From the NCBI GenBank assembly GCA_020054035.1, contig JAGVLY010000021.1, positions 1-39,960 of the forward strand: a stretch of DNA of 39,960 nt. Reading direction: 5' to 3'. The translations under genes were made by a program, and so were the position numbers. The notes under the pieces were generated by a model, which had not been told where the DNA came from, ran no database searches, and was given only the letters and a program-made list of their open reading frames with translations. This document shows positions 28,095-37,654 of this stretch, one piece after another. Source of the stretch: Bacteroidia bacterium (lineage in GTDB: Bacteria; Bacteroidota; Bacteroidia; SXHM01). The first letter of the stretch is position 1; each line of letters starts with the position of its first letter.

Positions 28095-29177
28095 ATGAGA
28101 AAAATTAATAAAGTATTTGGTGGAGCAGTTCTGGCAGCAGCAATGCTGGTTGGTTCGGTAACGCTGTATGCAGGAAACGAAGACCGTGCCGGTCAGGCAG
28201 GAGCAACCGAGTTGCTTATAAATCCCTGGGCGCGTACCACCGGATGGGGAAGTGCTAACTCTGCGTCTGTACAAGGTTTAGAAGCTATGTACATGAACGT
28301 TGCAGGGGTTTCGTTTACCAGAAAAACTGAAATATTATTTGCCCATACACGTTGGTTGGTTGGCAGTGGAACAAGTATTAACTCATTTGGTCTTACTCAA
28401 AAAGTGGGTGAAGCCGGAGTGCTTGGTCTGGGAATTATGTCAATGGGTTTTGGTGATATTGCAGTAACTACAGTTGACCAGCCGGAAGGAACAGGAAGTT
28501 TCTTCACACCTCGCTACATGAATATTGGTTTGTCTTATGCAAAAACATTTTCAAACAGTATTCACGGTGGTATAGCTGTTAAAGTTATTTCTGAGTCCAT
28601 TGCAAATGCATCTGCTCAGGGTTTTGCATTTGATGCGGGTATTCAATATGTAACGCGTCTTGGTAAAAAAGATAATCCTTTGACAAAAGACAATCTGGCT
28701 TTTGGTATTGCATTACGTAATGTTGGTCCGCCTATGAGTTATTCAGGTGATGGATTTTCGGTGCGTGGTTTGGTTTCTTCAACCGGAGCAAGTTTAACAT
28801 TGGAGCAACGTTCGGCAAAATTTGAAATGCCTTCATTGCTCAATATTGGTATTACTTATCATTATCGCATGACAGAGGCGCACCGTTTAAGTTTTGCCGG
28901 AACATTTACATCTAATTCATTTTCTAAAGACCAGTTTCGTGTTGGCTTAGAATATGGGTTTAAACAGTATCTTGCATTACGTGGTGGTTACGTACATGAA
29001 AAAGGTCAGGGAAGTGCAGATGCTAATACAACAGCATTTACAGGGCCTTCAGCTGGAGCAACATTGGAGTTTCCTTTCGGGAAAGAAAAGAAAGGGTCGT
29101 TTGCAGTAGATTACTCATGGGTTGCAACTAATCCTTTTCAGGGAAATCACAGCATAGGAGTTCGCATAGCACTGTAA
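28095..29177 (+). CDS. PorV/PorQ (UPF0164)-like outer membrane protein
   Basis: AGATELLINPWARTTGWGSANSASVQGLEAMYMNVAGVSF; LNIGITYHYRM; beta-barrel pattern. Confidence 0.75.
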   Translation: MRKINKVFGGAVLAAAMLVGSVTLYAGNEDRAGQAGATELLINPWARTTGWGSANSASVQGLEAMYMNVAGVSFTRKTEILFAHTRWLVGSGTSINSFGLTQKVGEAGVLGLGIMSMGFGDIAVTTVDQPEGTGSFFTPRYMNIGLSYAKTFSNSIHGGIAVKVISESIANASAQGFAFDAGIQYVTRLGKKDNPLTKDNLAFGIALRNVGPPMSYSGDGFSVRGLVSSTGASLTLEQRSAKFEMPSLLNIGITYHYRMTEAHRLSFAGTFTSNSFSKDQFRVGLEYGFKQYLALRGGYVHEKGQGSADANTTAFTGPSAGATLEFPFGKEKKGSFAVDYSWVATNPFQGNHSIGVRIAL

Positions 29178-29198
29178 ATAATATTTTCTATATTTGTT

Positions 29199-29233
29199 CA
29201 AAGAATCCCGGGTAACGGGATTCTTTGCTTTTT
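29199..29233 (+). terminator. Intrinsic terminator
   Basis: CAAAGAATCCCG-GGTAA-CGGGATTCTTTG followed by CTTTTT. Confidence 0.85.
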
Positions 29234-29257
29234 AAACATTACCATAAATCAAATAAA

Positions 29258-29731
29258 ATGTCTACAGGGAATTATTTTACACAGGAAGGATTAGATAAGT
29301 TGAAAGTGGAATTGAACCAGCTTGTTTCAGTTGAACGCCCTTCTATTTCAAGGCAAATTGCCGAGGCGCGTGATAAAGGGGACTTATCTGAAAATGCTGA
29401 ATACGATGCTGCCAAAGAAGCACAGGGTTTGCTGGAATTGAGAATTTCGAAATTGGAAGATGTTATTCGCCATGCCAAACTGATTGATGAATCTAAATTA
29501 GACAATTCAAAAGTTTTGATCCTTACCAAAGTAAAATTGAAGAATACCAAAACAGGTACAACTGTAACGTATACACTTGTTCCTGAAAATGAGGCCGACC
29601 TTAAATCAGGAAAAATATCGGTTGATTCTCCTATTTCAAAAGGTTTGCTTGGAAAAAGTTTGGGTGATAAAGCAGAGATAAAAGTTCCTTCAGGAATTAT
29701 GGAATTTGAAATTCTGGAAATTTCAAGATAA
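29258..29731 (+). CDS. greA: Transcription elongation factor GreA
   Basis: FTQEGLDKLKVELNQL, RDKGDLSENAEYDAAKEAQG, SPISKGLLGKSLGDKAEIKVPSG. Confidence 0.95.
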   Translation: MSTGNYFTQEGLDKLKVELNQLVSVERPSISRQIAEARDKGDLSENAEYDAAKEAQGLLELRISKLEDVIRHAKLIDESKLDNSKVLILTKVKLKNTKTGTTVTYTLVPENEADLKSGKISVDSPISKGLLGKSLGDKAEIKVPSGIMEFEILEISR

Positions 29732-30123
29732 TGCCTACCATTTTTTCACGTATAGTTGCGGGAGAAATCCCTTGCCACAAAATAGCGGAGACGGCTGACT
29801 ATCTGGCCTTTCTTGATATAAATCCGCTTGCAGTTGGGCATACCTTGGTTATTCCTAAAAAGGAAGTGGATTACATTTTTGATATGGAAGATGAACTTTA
29901 TACCGGACTGATGCTGTTCTCTAAAAAAGTGGCAGCAGCGGTAGAAAAAGCAATCCCCTGTCAGCGCATAGGTGTTGCAGTTATCGGTTTAGAAGTACCT
30001 CACGCACACGTTCATCTTATTCCGCTCAAACATGTGAGCGATATTAATTTTTCGCGTCCTAAACTGCATTTAACGACTGAGGAGTTGCAGGCTACGGCTG
30101 AGAAAATAAGGGCTGAATTTTAA
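29731..30123 (+). CDS. HIT family protein
   Basis: IFSRIVAGEIPCHKIAE, VGHTLVIPKKEVDY, PHAHVHLIPL; overlaps greA stop (TAATG). Confidence 0.95.
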   Translation: MPTIFSRIVAGEIPCHKIAETADYLAFLDINPLAVGHTLVIPKKEVDYIFDMEDELYTGLMLFSKKVAAAVEKAIPCQRIGVAVIGLEVPHAHVHLIPLKHVSDINFSRPKLHLTTEELQATAEKIRAEF

Positions 30124-30128
30124 GAAAT

Positions 30129-30159
30129 AAAAAGCCCCGCGAATCTTGCGGGGCTTTTT
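30129..30159. terminator. Bidirectional intrinsic terminator
   Basis: AAAAAGCCCCGC-GAATCTT-GCGGGGCTTTTT between convergent genes. Confidence 0.9.
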
Positions 30160-30181
30160 ATTTACAGTCGGGTCTATTGAT

Positions 30182-31774
30182 TTATTTATCCGTCAAACGG
30201 GTAAAATAATTTACAAACCCCATCATCTCACCAAGGTTTGAGATTTTAATTTTGCCCATCATCACCGCCATTTGAGGATTAGTGCGGCCTAATTCCACAT
30301 CTTCATAATCAGTAGCTTTAGCACGTACTACGCATTTTGCTTCACCGATTAAACCGTCTTCAACGGTGCATACACCGTTCTCTAATTTTGCGGTGAATTG
30401 TCCTCCAGTTTCGCCTTCAATGTCGAAGTGGAAAACTGTGTTTACGCCAACTGCTTTATCAGCTTTTAAACGTTGCGGTAATGATTTAATGATTTCTGAT
30501 GCTTTCTCCATGTTGTTTGAGTTTTGATTGTTATTGGAATTGTTTATTATTTGTTTTTTGTCGTTTGTTGTTTCTTGAATCTTGTTTCTTGAATCTTGGC
30601 TCTTGTTCCCATATGCAGATTTATACTGCACATCATCAATAATTATTTTGGCAAGAATTTCTTTCATAATTTCCGAAGTGCCGCCAACAATGGTTCCCAC
30701 CCGTGCATCGCGATACATGCGTGCAATGGTATATTCTTCCATGTAGCCATAGCCGCCAAAGCATTGAAGGCATTCGTCCGCCACTTTTTTGCCCAGTTCG
30801 GTGGCAAGCAGTTTTATCATGCTGCATTCTTTCACCGCCATTTCGCCTTTACTGAAAAGCCATGCCGCCTGATAAACCAACTGGCGAGCAGCTTCTATCT
30901 CTGTGGCAAGGTCAACTAATTTGTGGCGCAAAACCTGAAATTTTTTTATCGGGCGGCCAAACGCTTCGCGCTCGGCAATATATTTCAAAGTTATTTCTAA
31001 GCAATGTTGTGCGCCCGAAACGCCACCGATTCCCGCTACCAATCGTTCCAACTGAAAGCTTTCCATGATGTAGTAGAAACCTTTGTTTTCTTCACCGATA
31101 AGGTTAGAAGCAGGAACGTGTACGTTGTCAAAGAATAGCTCGGCAGTATCACTGCTGTGCCATCCCATTTTTTTGAGCTTGTTGGTTTTAAATCCCGGAA
31201 TATTCTGGTCAACCATTATCAGGCTGATGCCGCTCATTCCCTGTTCGGGTGCGGTTTTGCAGGCAAGCGTTACAAAGTCGCCATAATATCCATTTGTGAT
31301 AAATGTTTTTGAACCATTGATGATGTATTCATTGCCTTCTTTAACGGCAGTAGTTTTTATAGCGCCAACATCAGAACCTGCGTTAGGCTCTGAAATAGCC
31401 AGCGAGCCCCAGGCTTCACCGCTTATGGCTTTTGGTAAGTATTTTTTCTTCAGCTCAGGACTTCCTGCTTTTAGTAAATGCGCGGTTGCCATGTATTGAT
31501 GTACGGCATGCGCAGCTGCAAAGCCACCCATGGTACTGCGCGCTGCTTCTTCCAATAATACAACAGTATTGAAAAAGTCAGCATTCGTTCCTCCGTATTC
31601 TTCCGGGAAATTGATTCCCAGAAAACCTAAATCGCCCATCCGTTTCCAGATGGCTTTATCTATCTCTTGTTTTTCTTCCCACTCATTGGCACGCGGCACT
31701 ACCTCAGTTTCTATAAACTGGCGAACGCTTTGGCGGAAAAGCTCGTGTTCTTCGGTGAAATAGATAGAAGACAT
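30182..31774 (-). CDS. Acyl-CoA dehydrogenase fused to SCP2 sterol-binding-like domain
   Basis: LAISEPNAGSDVGAIKT, QCFGGYGYMEEYTIARMYRDARVGTIVGGTSEIMKEI; low-complexity linker; SCP2-like unit from an internal ATG at 30511. Confidence 0.9.
   Translation of the reverse strand: MSSIYFTEEHELFRQSVRQFIETEVVPRANEWEEKQEIDKAIWKRMGDLGFLGINFPEEYGGTNADFFNTVVLLEEAARSTMGGFAAAHAVHQYMATAHLLKAGSPELKKKYLPKAISGEAWGSLAISEPNAGSDVGAIKTTAVKEGNEYIINGSKTFITNGYYGDFVTLACKTAPEQGMSGISLIMVDQNIPGFKTNKLKKMGWHSSDTAELFFDNVHVPASNLIGEENKGFYYIMESFQLERLVAGIGGVSGAQHCLEITLKYIAEREAFGRPIKKFQVLRHKLVDLATEIEAARQLVYQAAWLFSKGEMAVKECSMIKLLATELGKKVADECLQCFGGYGYMEEYTIARMYRDARVGTIVGGTSEIMKEILAKIIIDDVQYKSAYGNKSQDSRNKIQETTNDKKQIINNSNNNQNSNNMEKASEIIKSLPQRLKADKAVGVNTVFHFDIEGETGGQFTAKLENGVCTVEDGLIGEAKCVVRAKATDYEDVELGRTNPQMAVMMGKIKISNLGEMMGFVNYFTRLTDK
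30512..30605. repeat. Word-like low-complexity linker with 14-bp tandem TTTCTTGAATCTTG x2
   Basis: 30571-30584 and 30585-30598 identical; encodes NKSQDSRNKIQETTNDKKQIINNSNNNQNSNN on the minus strand. Confidence 0.85.
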
Positions 31775-31789
31775 TTGTTTGTTGTTTAT

Positions 31790-31867
31790 AGTTTAAAAGG
31801 TTTAAGAGTTTAAATGTTTAGGTCGTTCGAACGTGTTAAACTACAAACCTTTTAAACTCTTAAAAAC
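31790..31867. repeat. Inverted repeat centred on CGTTCGAACG (copy 1)
   Basis: gtttaaaaggtttaagagtttaaatgtttaggtCGTTCGAACGtgttaaactacaaaccttttaaactcttaaaaac. Confidence 0.9.
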
Positions 31868-31872
31868 TTGTC

Positions 31873-32628
31873 TTATTCACCAAGAACACTTTTCACCACT
31901 TTGTAGTCAATTGCATTGGCAAGTTTTACCAAAATGTCTTTGCTCTCAATATTATTACCTTCTACTTTTATAACCCCTGCACCGGCAATAACTGTAACAG
32001 TGCCTCTTTTTGAGTTGGTATCAAATCTTTCAAGTGCACGGTACTCAGCAACTTTTATTGGTGAAGTTTTTTGTCCTTCCATACCGGGCATTGCATAAGC
32101 GGGTGTAGCATTTTCATTGCTGGCGTTTGCATGTGCCATTGCTACTTCGTTTGCCCACATGGTATTATTAGTTACGGTAACAGTTATTGAAGGATCGCCA
32201 AAACCTCCGGGCATTCCCGCCATTGTTGGTGGCGGCATCATTCCTTCAGGAGCAGCGCCTGCCGGAGTAGTTGCATTGGTAACAACAGGTTCAGTTTTTT
32301 TAAGAGAAGGATTGCTGTAGGTACGTGTTGCACTTACTTCACCTTGTCCCATTGGCATAGCAATTCCTGCGCCCCGTTCAGCAGGTGGATTTTGATTCCA
32401 ACTATCAACAGTTTTTGGCATTGCTACCACTAATTGGTTTGTAAAAAGTTTTACCGTTTCTTCCTTTGCTTTTGCAATAGATACAAGGGCATCCTGGTAT
32501 TTTTTAGCTTTCAGGTTCTCTGTTGCTTTCGCAAGATTCTTTTCTGCTTCAGCGCTTTCGCTGGTTTGTGAAAATGATGCTGAGTAAATCAACAGCATTG
32601 AGGCACAAAGGATAATTTTTTTACTCAT
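31873..32628 (-). CDS. Secreted hypothetical protein
   Basis: MSKKIILCASMLLIYSASFSQT signal peptide; no family recognised. Confidence 0.65.
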   Translation of the reverse strand: MSKKIILCASMLLIYSASFSQTSESAEAEKNLAKATENLKAKKYQDALVSIAKAKEETVKLFTNQLVVAMPKTVDSWNQNPPAERGAGIAMPMGQGEVSATRTYSNPSLKKTEPVVTNATTPAGAAPEGMMPPPTMAGMPGGFGDPSITVTVTNNTMWANEVAMAHANASNENATPAYAMPGMEGQKTSPIKVAEYRALERFDTNSKRGTVTVIAGAGVIKVEGNNIESKDILVKLANAIDYKVVKSVLGE

Positions 32629-32768
32629 AATTTTTTATTTTTAATTAAAGTATTCGTGAGAATAGTTCATGGCTTTCTTCTTTTAAAACTTTAAGGGCAG
32701 CGAAGATAAGGTTTTCAGTAAAAATCTGCGATATATTTTACTTTTGCCACGGGAAGCAGGTTTGGAAA

Positions 32769-32897
32769 GTTTGAAATGTTTAAAGGGTTTGTAGTTTAAT
32801 ACGTTCGAATGGTCTTAAACATTTAACTCCTTTAAACTCTTAAACTTTTTAGTAAGTTAGAACAATCTAAACCCTTAAACTTTTCAAACTCTTAAAC
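32769..32897. repeat. Inverted repeat centred on CGTTCGAA (copy 2, opposite orientation)
   Basis: gtttgaaatgtttaaagggtttgtagtttaataCGTTCGAAtggtcttaaacatttaactcctttaaactcttaaac plus an extra ...cttttcaaactcttaaac abutting the next start codon. Confidence 0.85.
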
Positions 32898-32898
32898 A

Positions 32899-34614
32899 AT
32901 GGTACTTTCAAAAGCAAAACAGTGGCTTAATCCTGTATATGATGAGGAAACACGCAATCGTGTTCAATATCTGATTGATAATGACCCAAAAGAATTAGAC
33001 GAAAGTTTTTACCGCGACCTTGAATTCGGAACAGGTGGTTTGCGCGGTATTATGGGTGTTGGCACCAACCGCATGAATATTTATACCGTTGCAATGGCTA
33101 CACAAGGCTTATGCAATTACTTAAAAAAAACATATCCCGGTGAATTGCTGAAAGCTGCCATAGCTTACGACTCACGTAACAACAGTGCATTATTTGCCAG
33201 CAAAACCGCAGAGATTTTTTCTGCCAACGGTTTTATGGTTTACCTGTTTAAAGAACTGCGCCCTACACCGCAATTGTCTTTTGCAATAAGACATTATGGC
33301 TGTCATACAGGAGTGGTGGTTACAGCTTCGCACAATCCTAAAGAATATAATGGCTACAAAGTTTACTGGAATGATGGCGGACAATTGGTTGCGCCTCATG
33401 ATAAAAATATAATTGTAGAAGTCCAGGCTATCAAAGGAATTGAAGATGTGAATTTTGATGGAATAGAAAAATTAATTCTTACCATTAAAGATGATATTGA
33501 TGCAGCGTATATTGAAAAAATGAAACTGCTTTCGCTTTCATCTGATGCTATTAAAAGACAAAGTGATTTGAAAATTGTTTATACCTCCTTGCATGGAACA
33601 GGAATTACCCTTGCCCCGCGTTTGCTTAAAGAATATGGCTTTACTAATGTATTGACCGTTGCAGAGCAGGATAAACCCGATGGCAATTTCCCTACCGTGC
33701 ATTCACCCAATCCCGAAGAGCCGGCTGCTCTTGCATTGGCATTGAAAAAAGCAGAAGCAGAAAATGCTGATCTGGTAATGGGCACTGACCCAGATTCAGA
33801 CCGAGTTGGAATTGCCGTAAGAGACAATGACGGTAAATTTATTCTGCTCAACGGTAACCAGACCGGCTCGTTGTTAGTTTATTATTTACTGCGCAGATGG
33901 CACGAACTCGGTAAGTTAGATGGCAAACAGTTTGTTGCCAAAACAATTGTTACCACCTCGCTGATAGAGAAGATTGCAGATACTTATAACGTTGAATGCT
34001 ATGATGTGCTTACCGGTTTTAAATTCATTGCCGAACTGATCAAAAGCTTAGAAGGTAAAAAGCAATTTATAGGTGGGGGAGAGGAGAGCTACGGTTATCT
34101 TGCCGGTGATTTTGTGCGTGACAAAGATGCCATTCTTTCCTGCGCTCTTATTGCCGAAATGACTGCTTGGGCAAAGGATAACGGCAAAACCGTATACAAT
34201 CTGTTGATTGATGTTTATCTTGAGTTTGGCTTTTATAAAGAAGGTTTGCTCTCACTCACCAAAAAAGGAAAAGACGGCTCTGAAGAAATCAGCCGCATGA
34301 TGGAACAATTCAGAACAACTCCACCAACGGAATTAGACGGCTCGAAAGTATTGCAGGTAAAAGATTATAAAAATAACTCTATAAAAGACACAGCAACCGG
34401 CAATATAACCGAAACAGGTTTGCCGAAATCGGATGTAATGCAGTTTGTTTGTGCTAACGGAACCATAGTAACCGTGCGCCCTTCAGGAACAGAGCCTAAA
34501 ATAAAATTCTATTTCAGCATTTGCGGCAACTTGCAAAGTCGCGAATATTTTGAAAAAGAAAATGCTGCGTTAGATGCAAGGATTGAGAATTTGAAGAAAG
34601 TCTTTTCAGCCTAA
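32899..34614 (+). CDS. Phospho-sugar mutase (phosphoglucomutase/phosphomannomutase)
   Basis: [84 protein letters not shown]. Confidence 0.95.
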   Translation: MVLSKAKQWLNPVYDEETRNRVQYLIDNDPKELDESFYRDLEFGTGGLRGIMGVGTNRMNIYTVAMATQGLCNYLKKTYPGELLKAAIAYDSRNNSALFASKTAEIFSANGFMVYLFKELRPTPQLSFAIRHYGCHTGVVVTASHNPKEYNGYKVYWNDGGQLVAPHDKNIIVEVQAIKGIEDVNFDGIEKLILTIKDDIDAAYIEKMKLLSLSSDAIKRQSDLKIVYTSLHGTGITLAPRLLKEYGFTNVLTVAEQDKPDGNFPTVHSPNPEEPAALALALKKAEAENADLVMGTDPDSDRVGIAVRDNDGKFILLNGNQTGSLLVYYLLRRWHELGKLDGKQFVAKTIVTTSLIEKIADTYNVECYDVLTGFKFIAELIKSLEGKKQFIGGGEESYGYLAGDFVRDKDAILSCALIAEMTAWAKDNGKTVYNLLIDVYLEFGFYKEGLLSLTKKGKDGSEEISRMMEQFRTTPPTELDGSKVLQVKDYKNNSIKDTATGNITETGLPKSDVMQFVCANGTIVTVRPSGTEPKIKFYFSICGNLQSREYFEKENAALDARIENLKKVFSA

Positions 34615-34616
34615 TC

Positions 34617-34690
34617 ATTTTTTGCCACAGATTATACAGATTTGCAAGAGCTACAAATAAATCCGTGAAAATTTGTGTAATCTGTGGCTA
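34617..34690. repeat. Inverted repeat, 'GCCACAGATTACAC' family (second copy)
   Basis: tttttgccacagattatacagatttgc ... aaataaatccgtgaaaatttgtgtaatctgtggcta; right edge overlaps the hisS stop codon. Confidence 0.8.
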
Positions 34691-36094
34691 ACTTAGTTTT
34701 TCTATTGCTTCTGCCAGCGTTAGCGCATATTGCTCTCCGTTACTCATGTTTTTAAGAGCAACAATTCCTTTCTCCATTTCATCCTTTCCGGCTGTTATTA
34801 CAAACGGAATTTTCTTTGCATCGGCATACGCAAACTGTTTTTTCAGTTTTGCTGCATCAGGATATAATTCGGTATTGATGCCTGCCTCACGTAGTTGTCG
34901 CGCAATTTGCAAGGCGTAATTTTCTTCTGCTTCACCAAAATTAACAATCAATACTTTTGTTGATGCCGAAGCAGAATCGGGAAACAATTTCAGTTCTTCC
35001 AGTACATCATAAATTCTGTCTGCACCAAACGAAATGCCCACGCCCGAAACATCGGGCAAACCAAAAATGCCTGTCAGGTCATCGTATCTGCCGCCACCGC
35101 AAATGCTGCCGGTAAAGGTGCTTTTGGGTTCGTTTACTTTTACTTCTATGATTGCTCCGGTGTAGTAGTTGAGGCCACGGGCAAGAGTTATATCCAATTC
35201 GACATTCGATATTCGATGTTCGACATTCGATATTTTTTCAAAAATGTATTCTGTTTCTTCAATCCCTTTTTTACCAGTTTCCGAATCTGCAAGCAGCTTT
35301 TTCAGTAAGTCAAGTTTCTCATTGTTATTGCCTTTGAAAGAAATCAGTGGTTGTAGTTTTATCAGCGCAGTTTGCGAAATACCTTTCTCCTGCAACTCTT
35401 TGTTTACTCCATCCACACCAATTTTATCAAGCTTGTCAATGGCAACGGTGATGTCAATAATTTTATCTTTTTCACCAATCACTTCTGCAATGCCGCTCAG
35501 TATTTTTCTATTGTTGATTTTGATAGTAACACCAACACCCAGTTTTGAAAATACTTCATCAATAATCTGAATTAACTCAACTTCATTCAATAAAGAGTTA
35601 CTTCCAATCACATCCGCATCGCATTGGTAAAACTCACGGTATCTTCCTTTCTGTGGCCGGTCTGCACGCCATACGGGTTGTATCTGGTAACGCTTAAAAG
35701 GGAAAGTAATTTCGTTGCGGTGCATCACAACGTAACGTGCAAAGGGAACTGTTAAGTCGTAGCGGAGGGCTTTTTCAGAAATAGAACGAGTAACCCTGGA
35801 AGAACCGAAATTTCTAAGTTCTTGTAAGGCTAATTCATTAGAATTCCGCTCTTGCATAACAAAAGTAACTAGATCGTCTAGGTAGTCTCCAGAATTCAAA
35901 ATTTTAAAAATTAATCTATCTCCTTCCTCACCATATTTCCCCATCAGCGTTTCGGTATTTTCCATTGACGGTGTTTCAATAGGTAAATATCCGTAGCGTT
36001 GGTAAACCGAACGTATAGTATCAAAAATATAATTGCGTTTCACCATCTCCTGTGGTGAAAAATCGCGAGTGCCTTTTGGGATAGAGGGTTTCAT
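34688..36094 (-). CDS. hisS: Histidyl-tRNA synthetase
   Basis: [78 protein letters not shown]. Confidence 0.95.
   Translation of the reverse strand: MKPSIPKGTRDFSPQEMVKRNYIFDTIRSVYQRYGYLPIETPSMENTETLMGKYGEEGDRLIFKILNSGDYLDDLVTFVMQERNSNELALQELRNFGSSRVTRSISEKALRYDLTVPFARYVVMHRNEITFPFKRYQIQPVWRADRPQKGRYREFYQCDADVIGSNSLLNEVELIQIIDEVFSKLGVGVTIKINNRKILSGIAEVIGEKDKIIDITVAIDKLDKIGVDGVNKELQEKGISQTALIKLQPLISFKGNNNEKLDLLKKLLADSETGKKGIEETEYIFEKISNVEHRISNVELDITLARGLNYYTGAIIEVKVNEPKSTFTGSICGGGRYDDLTGIFGLPDVSGVGISFGADRIYDVLEELKLFPDSASASTKVLIVNFGEAEENYALQIARQLREAGINTELYPDAAKLKKQFAYADAKKIPFVITAGKDEMEKGIVALKNMSNGEQYALTLAEAIEKLS
35200..35234. repeat. In-frame 14-bp direct repeat (21-bp period) inside hisS
   Basis: cgacattcgatatt at 35200-35213 and 35221-35234; encodes [12 protein letters not shown]. 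Confidence 0.9.
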
Positions 36095-36130
36095 CTTTTG
36101 TATTGCGCAAAAATAGAATTTAATTTTAGG

Positions 36131-36216
36131 CTCAGTGTTTCTTAGTGGTCTTAGTGTCTCAGTGGTAAAAAAAGTAAACCACTAAGACACTAAGGACACA
36201 AAGGTTCACTAAGAAA
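36131..36216. repeat. Inverted repeat, 'CTTAGTGTCTTAGTGG' family
   Basis: ctcagtgtttcttagtggtcttagtgtctcagtggtaaaa / taaaccactaagacactaaggacacaaaggttcactaagaaa. Confidence 0.85.
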
Positions 36217-36219
36217 AAG

Positions 36220-37641
36220 CTACTTCTCCACTTTATAAACCTCCGTCCATGCCTTCCGCTTTTCAAAGCGTTGAAGCAGTTTCAGGCGTTTCGTGGTTTT
36301 GAAAAACTCGTAGTTTTCTTTGTCTTCTACGTTTGAGAAAATGGCGTATTGCGTTTTGTCGGTAAAGTTTCCGCTTACATCTGCAAACATATTCTCTTCT
36401 GTAACATAGCCTGAATAAGGGTTTTCAAGGTAACGCTCCATCAAAAAATAACCGTAAAAAATCTTGCTTTGCAGTTCTTTTTCCTGACAAAATGCAATTG
36501 CGTTCTGGTGTGTTTCAATAGCATCTGCATAACCAAGGTTATGGTCTGAGTTGGTGCGTTTATTTATTTCCTGCCACTGCAAACCTGCCACCACTACCAA
36601 TGCCACCCAAGGCACCCAGTTGAAATCAAACGCTTTGTTGATGCTGAATGCAAACAGTAATGCTATAACCGGAATTACCGACATCATGTAACGGTCGGAA
36701 TAGAAATTGAGGCAACTGAAAATGAGGTAAACAAAAATGTAAAGCAATAAAACCAACACTGCTTTACTTTCGTTTTGTTCCAGTGTGCGCCCGCTGAAAG
36801 GCACAACCAACAAGGCAATAATAGCAGAAAACGTAAGTAGATTGCGACCTTGATAAATAAAAACATACGCAGAATAACGTTCTAACTGATTGAAGATTTT
36901 TTCAGGAGTATTTGAGATTAAACCAATGTGCTCCGGGAAAAAGTACCAACCCTGAATCATATTCTGGTAAACGAAATAAGCAACAAAAGGAATCAGCGGC
37001 AATGCAATAACAAGGGAGTTGACAAAAAACTTTTTCCACTTTTTACCATCACTTGAAAACAAAGCTTCCAGCAAAGTCCAGAGCAGGAGGGTGGCAATAA
37101 CTGTCAATCCCGATTCTTTGGTGAACAGTGTTAGGATACCCGCCAACACATAAAGTATGCGCTTGTTATCTAAGAAGAAATAAAACGTAAGCAGCGAGAA
37201 CAACGCCAACATAACTTCGGGCAACAGCAAACCGCTTTGTGCTAAAAATATCGGTTGCAATGCCAATACAAATGCAGCAGTAAATCCTGCTTTGTCACTA
37301 AGAAAGATCTTTTTTCCGAACAGGTAAACTGCAACAAATAACAACACCGAAAGAAACAGCGGAAAGATATGACCAACTATAGTTGATGTTCCGAATGCCG
37401 TCATCCATGCTGCACCTAAGAAATGAAACAGCAACGGATGTCCGCGCGAAAGTTCAGGAGGAAGTGAGTCGGGTAAAATGCCTAACTTGGTTGCTTCCAT
37501 GGTGCGGATAGCAGGGCCATACACCCATGCTTCGTCCCAATAATAAGGCAGACTGAGGAACGGAATTTTCACGCCAATGAAAACAACGATTATCAGCAGC
37601 AGGCCGGTGAAGAAGGGATTGTTTTTTAGGTAGTCAAGCAT
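36220..37641 (-). CDS. GT39-like membrane glycosyltransferase
   Basis: LPYYWDEAWVYGPAIRTMEATKLGILP, SRGHPLLFHFLGAAWM, multiple TM segments. Confidence 0.8.
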   Translation of the reverse strand: MLDYLKNNPFFTGLLLIIVVFIGVKIPFLSLPYYWDEAWVYGPAIRTMEATKLGILPDSLPPELSRGHPLLFHFLGAAWMTAFGTSTIVGHIFPLFLSVLLFVAVYLFGKKIFLSDKAGFTAAFVLALQPIFLAQSGLLLPEVMLALFSLLTFYFFLDNKRILYVLAGILTLFTKESGLTVIATLLLWTLLEALFSSDGKKWKKFFVNSLVIALPLIPFVAYFVYQNMIQGWYFFPEHIGLISNTPEKIFNQLERYSAYVFIYQGRNLLTFSAIIALLVVPFSGRTLEQNESKAVLVLLLYIFVYLIFSCLNFYSDRYMMSVIPVIALLFAFSINKAFDFNWVPWVALVVVAGLQWQEINKRTNSDHNLGYADAIETHQNAIAFCQEKELQSKIFYGYFLMERYLENPYSGYVTEENMFADVSGNFTDKTQYAIFSNVEDKENYEFFKTTKRLKLLQRFEKRKAWTEVYKVEK

Positions 37642-37654
37642 TATTTTTAATGTA

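Noticed and set aside
31873-32628. Insertion sequence carrying a transposase
   Set aside because: The gene between the inverted repeats encodes a signal-peptide protein with no transposase motifs; no target-site duplication was identified.
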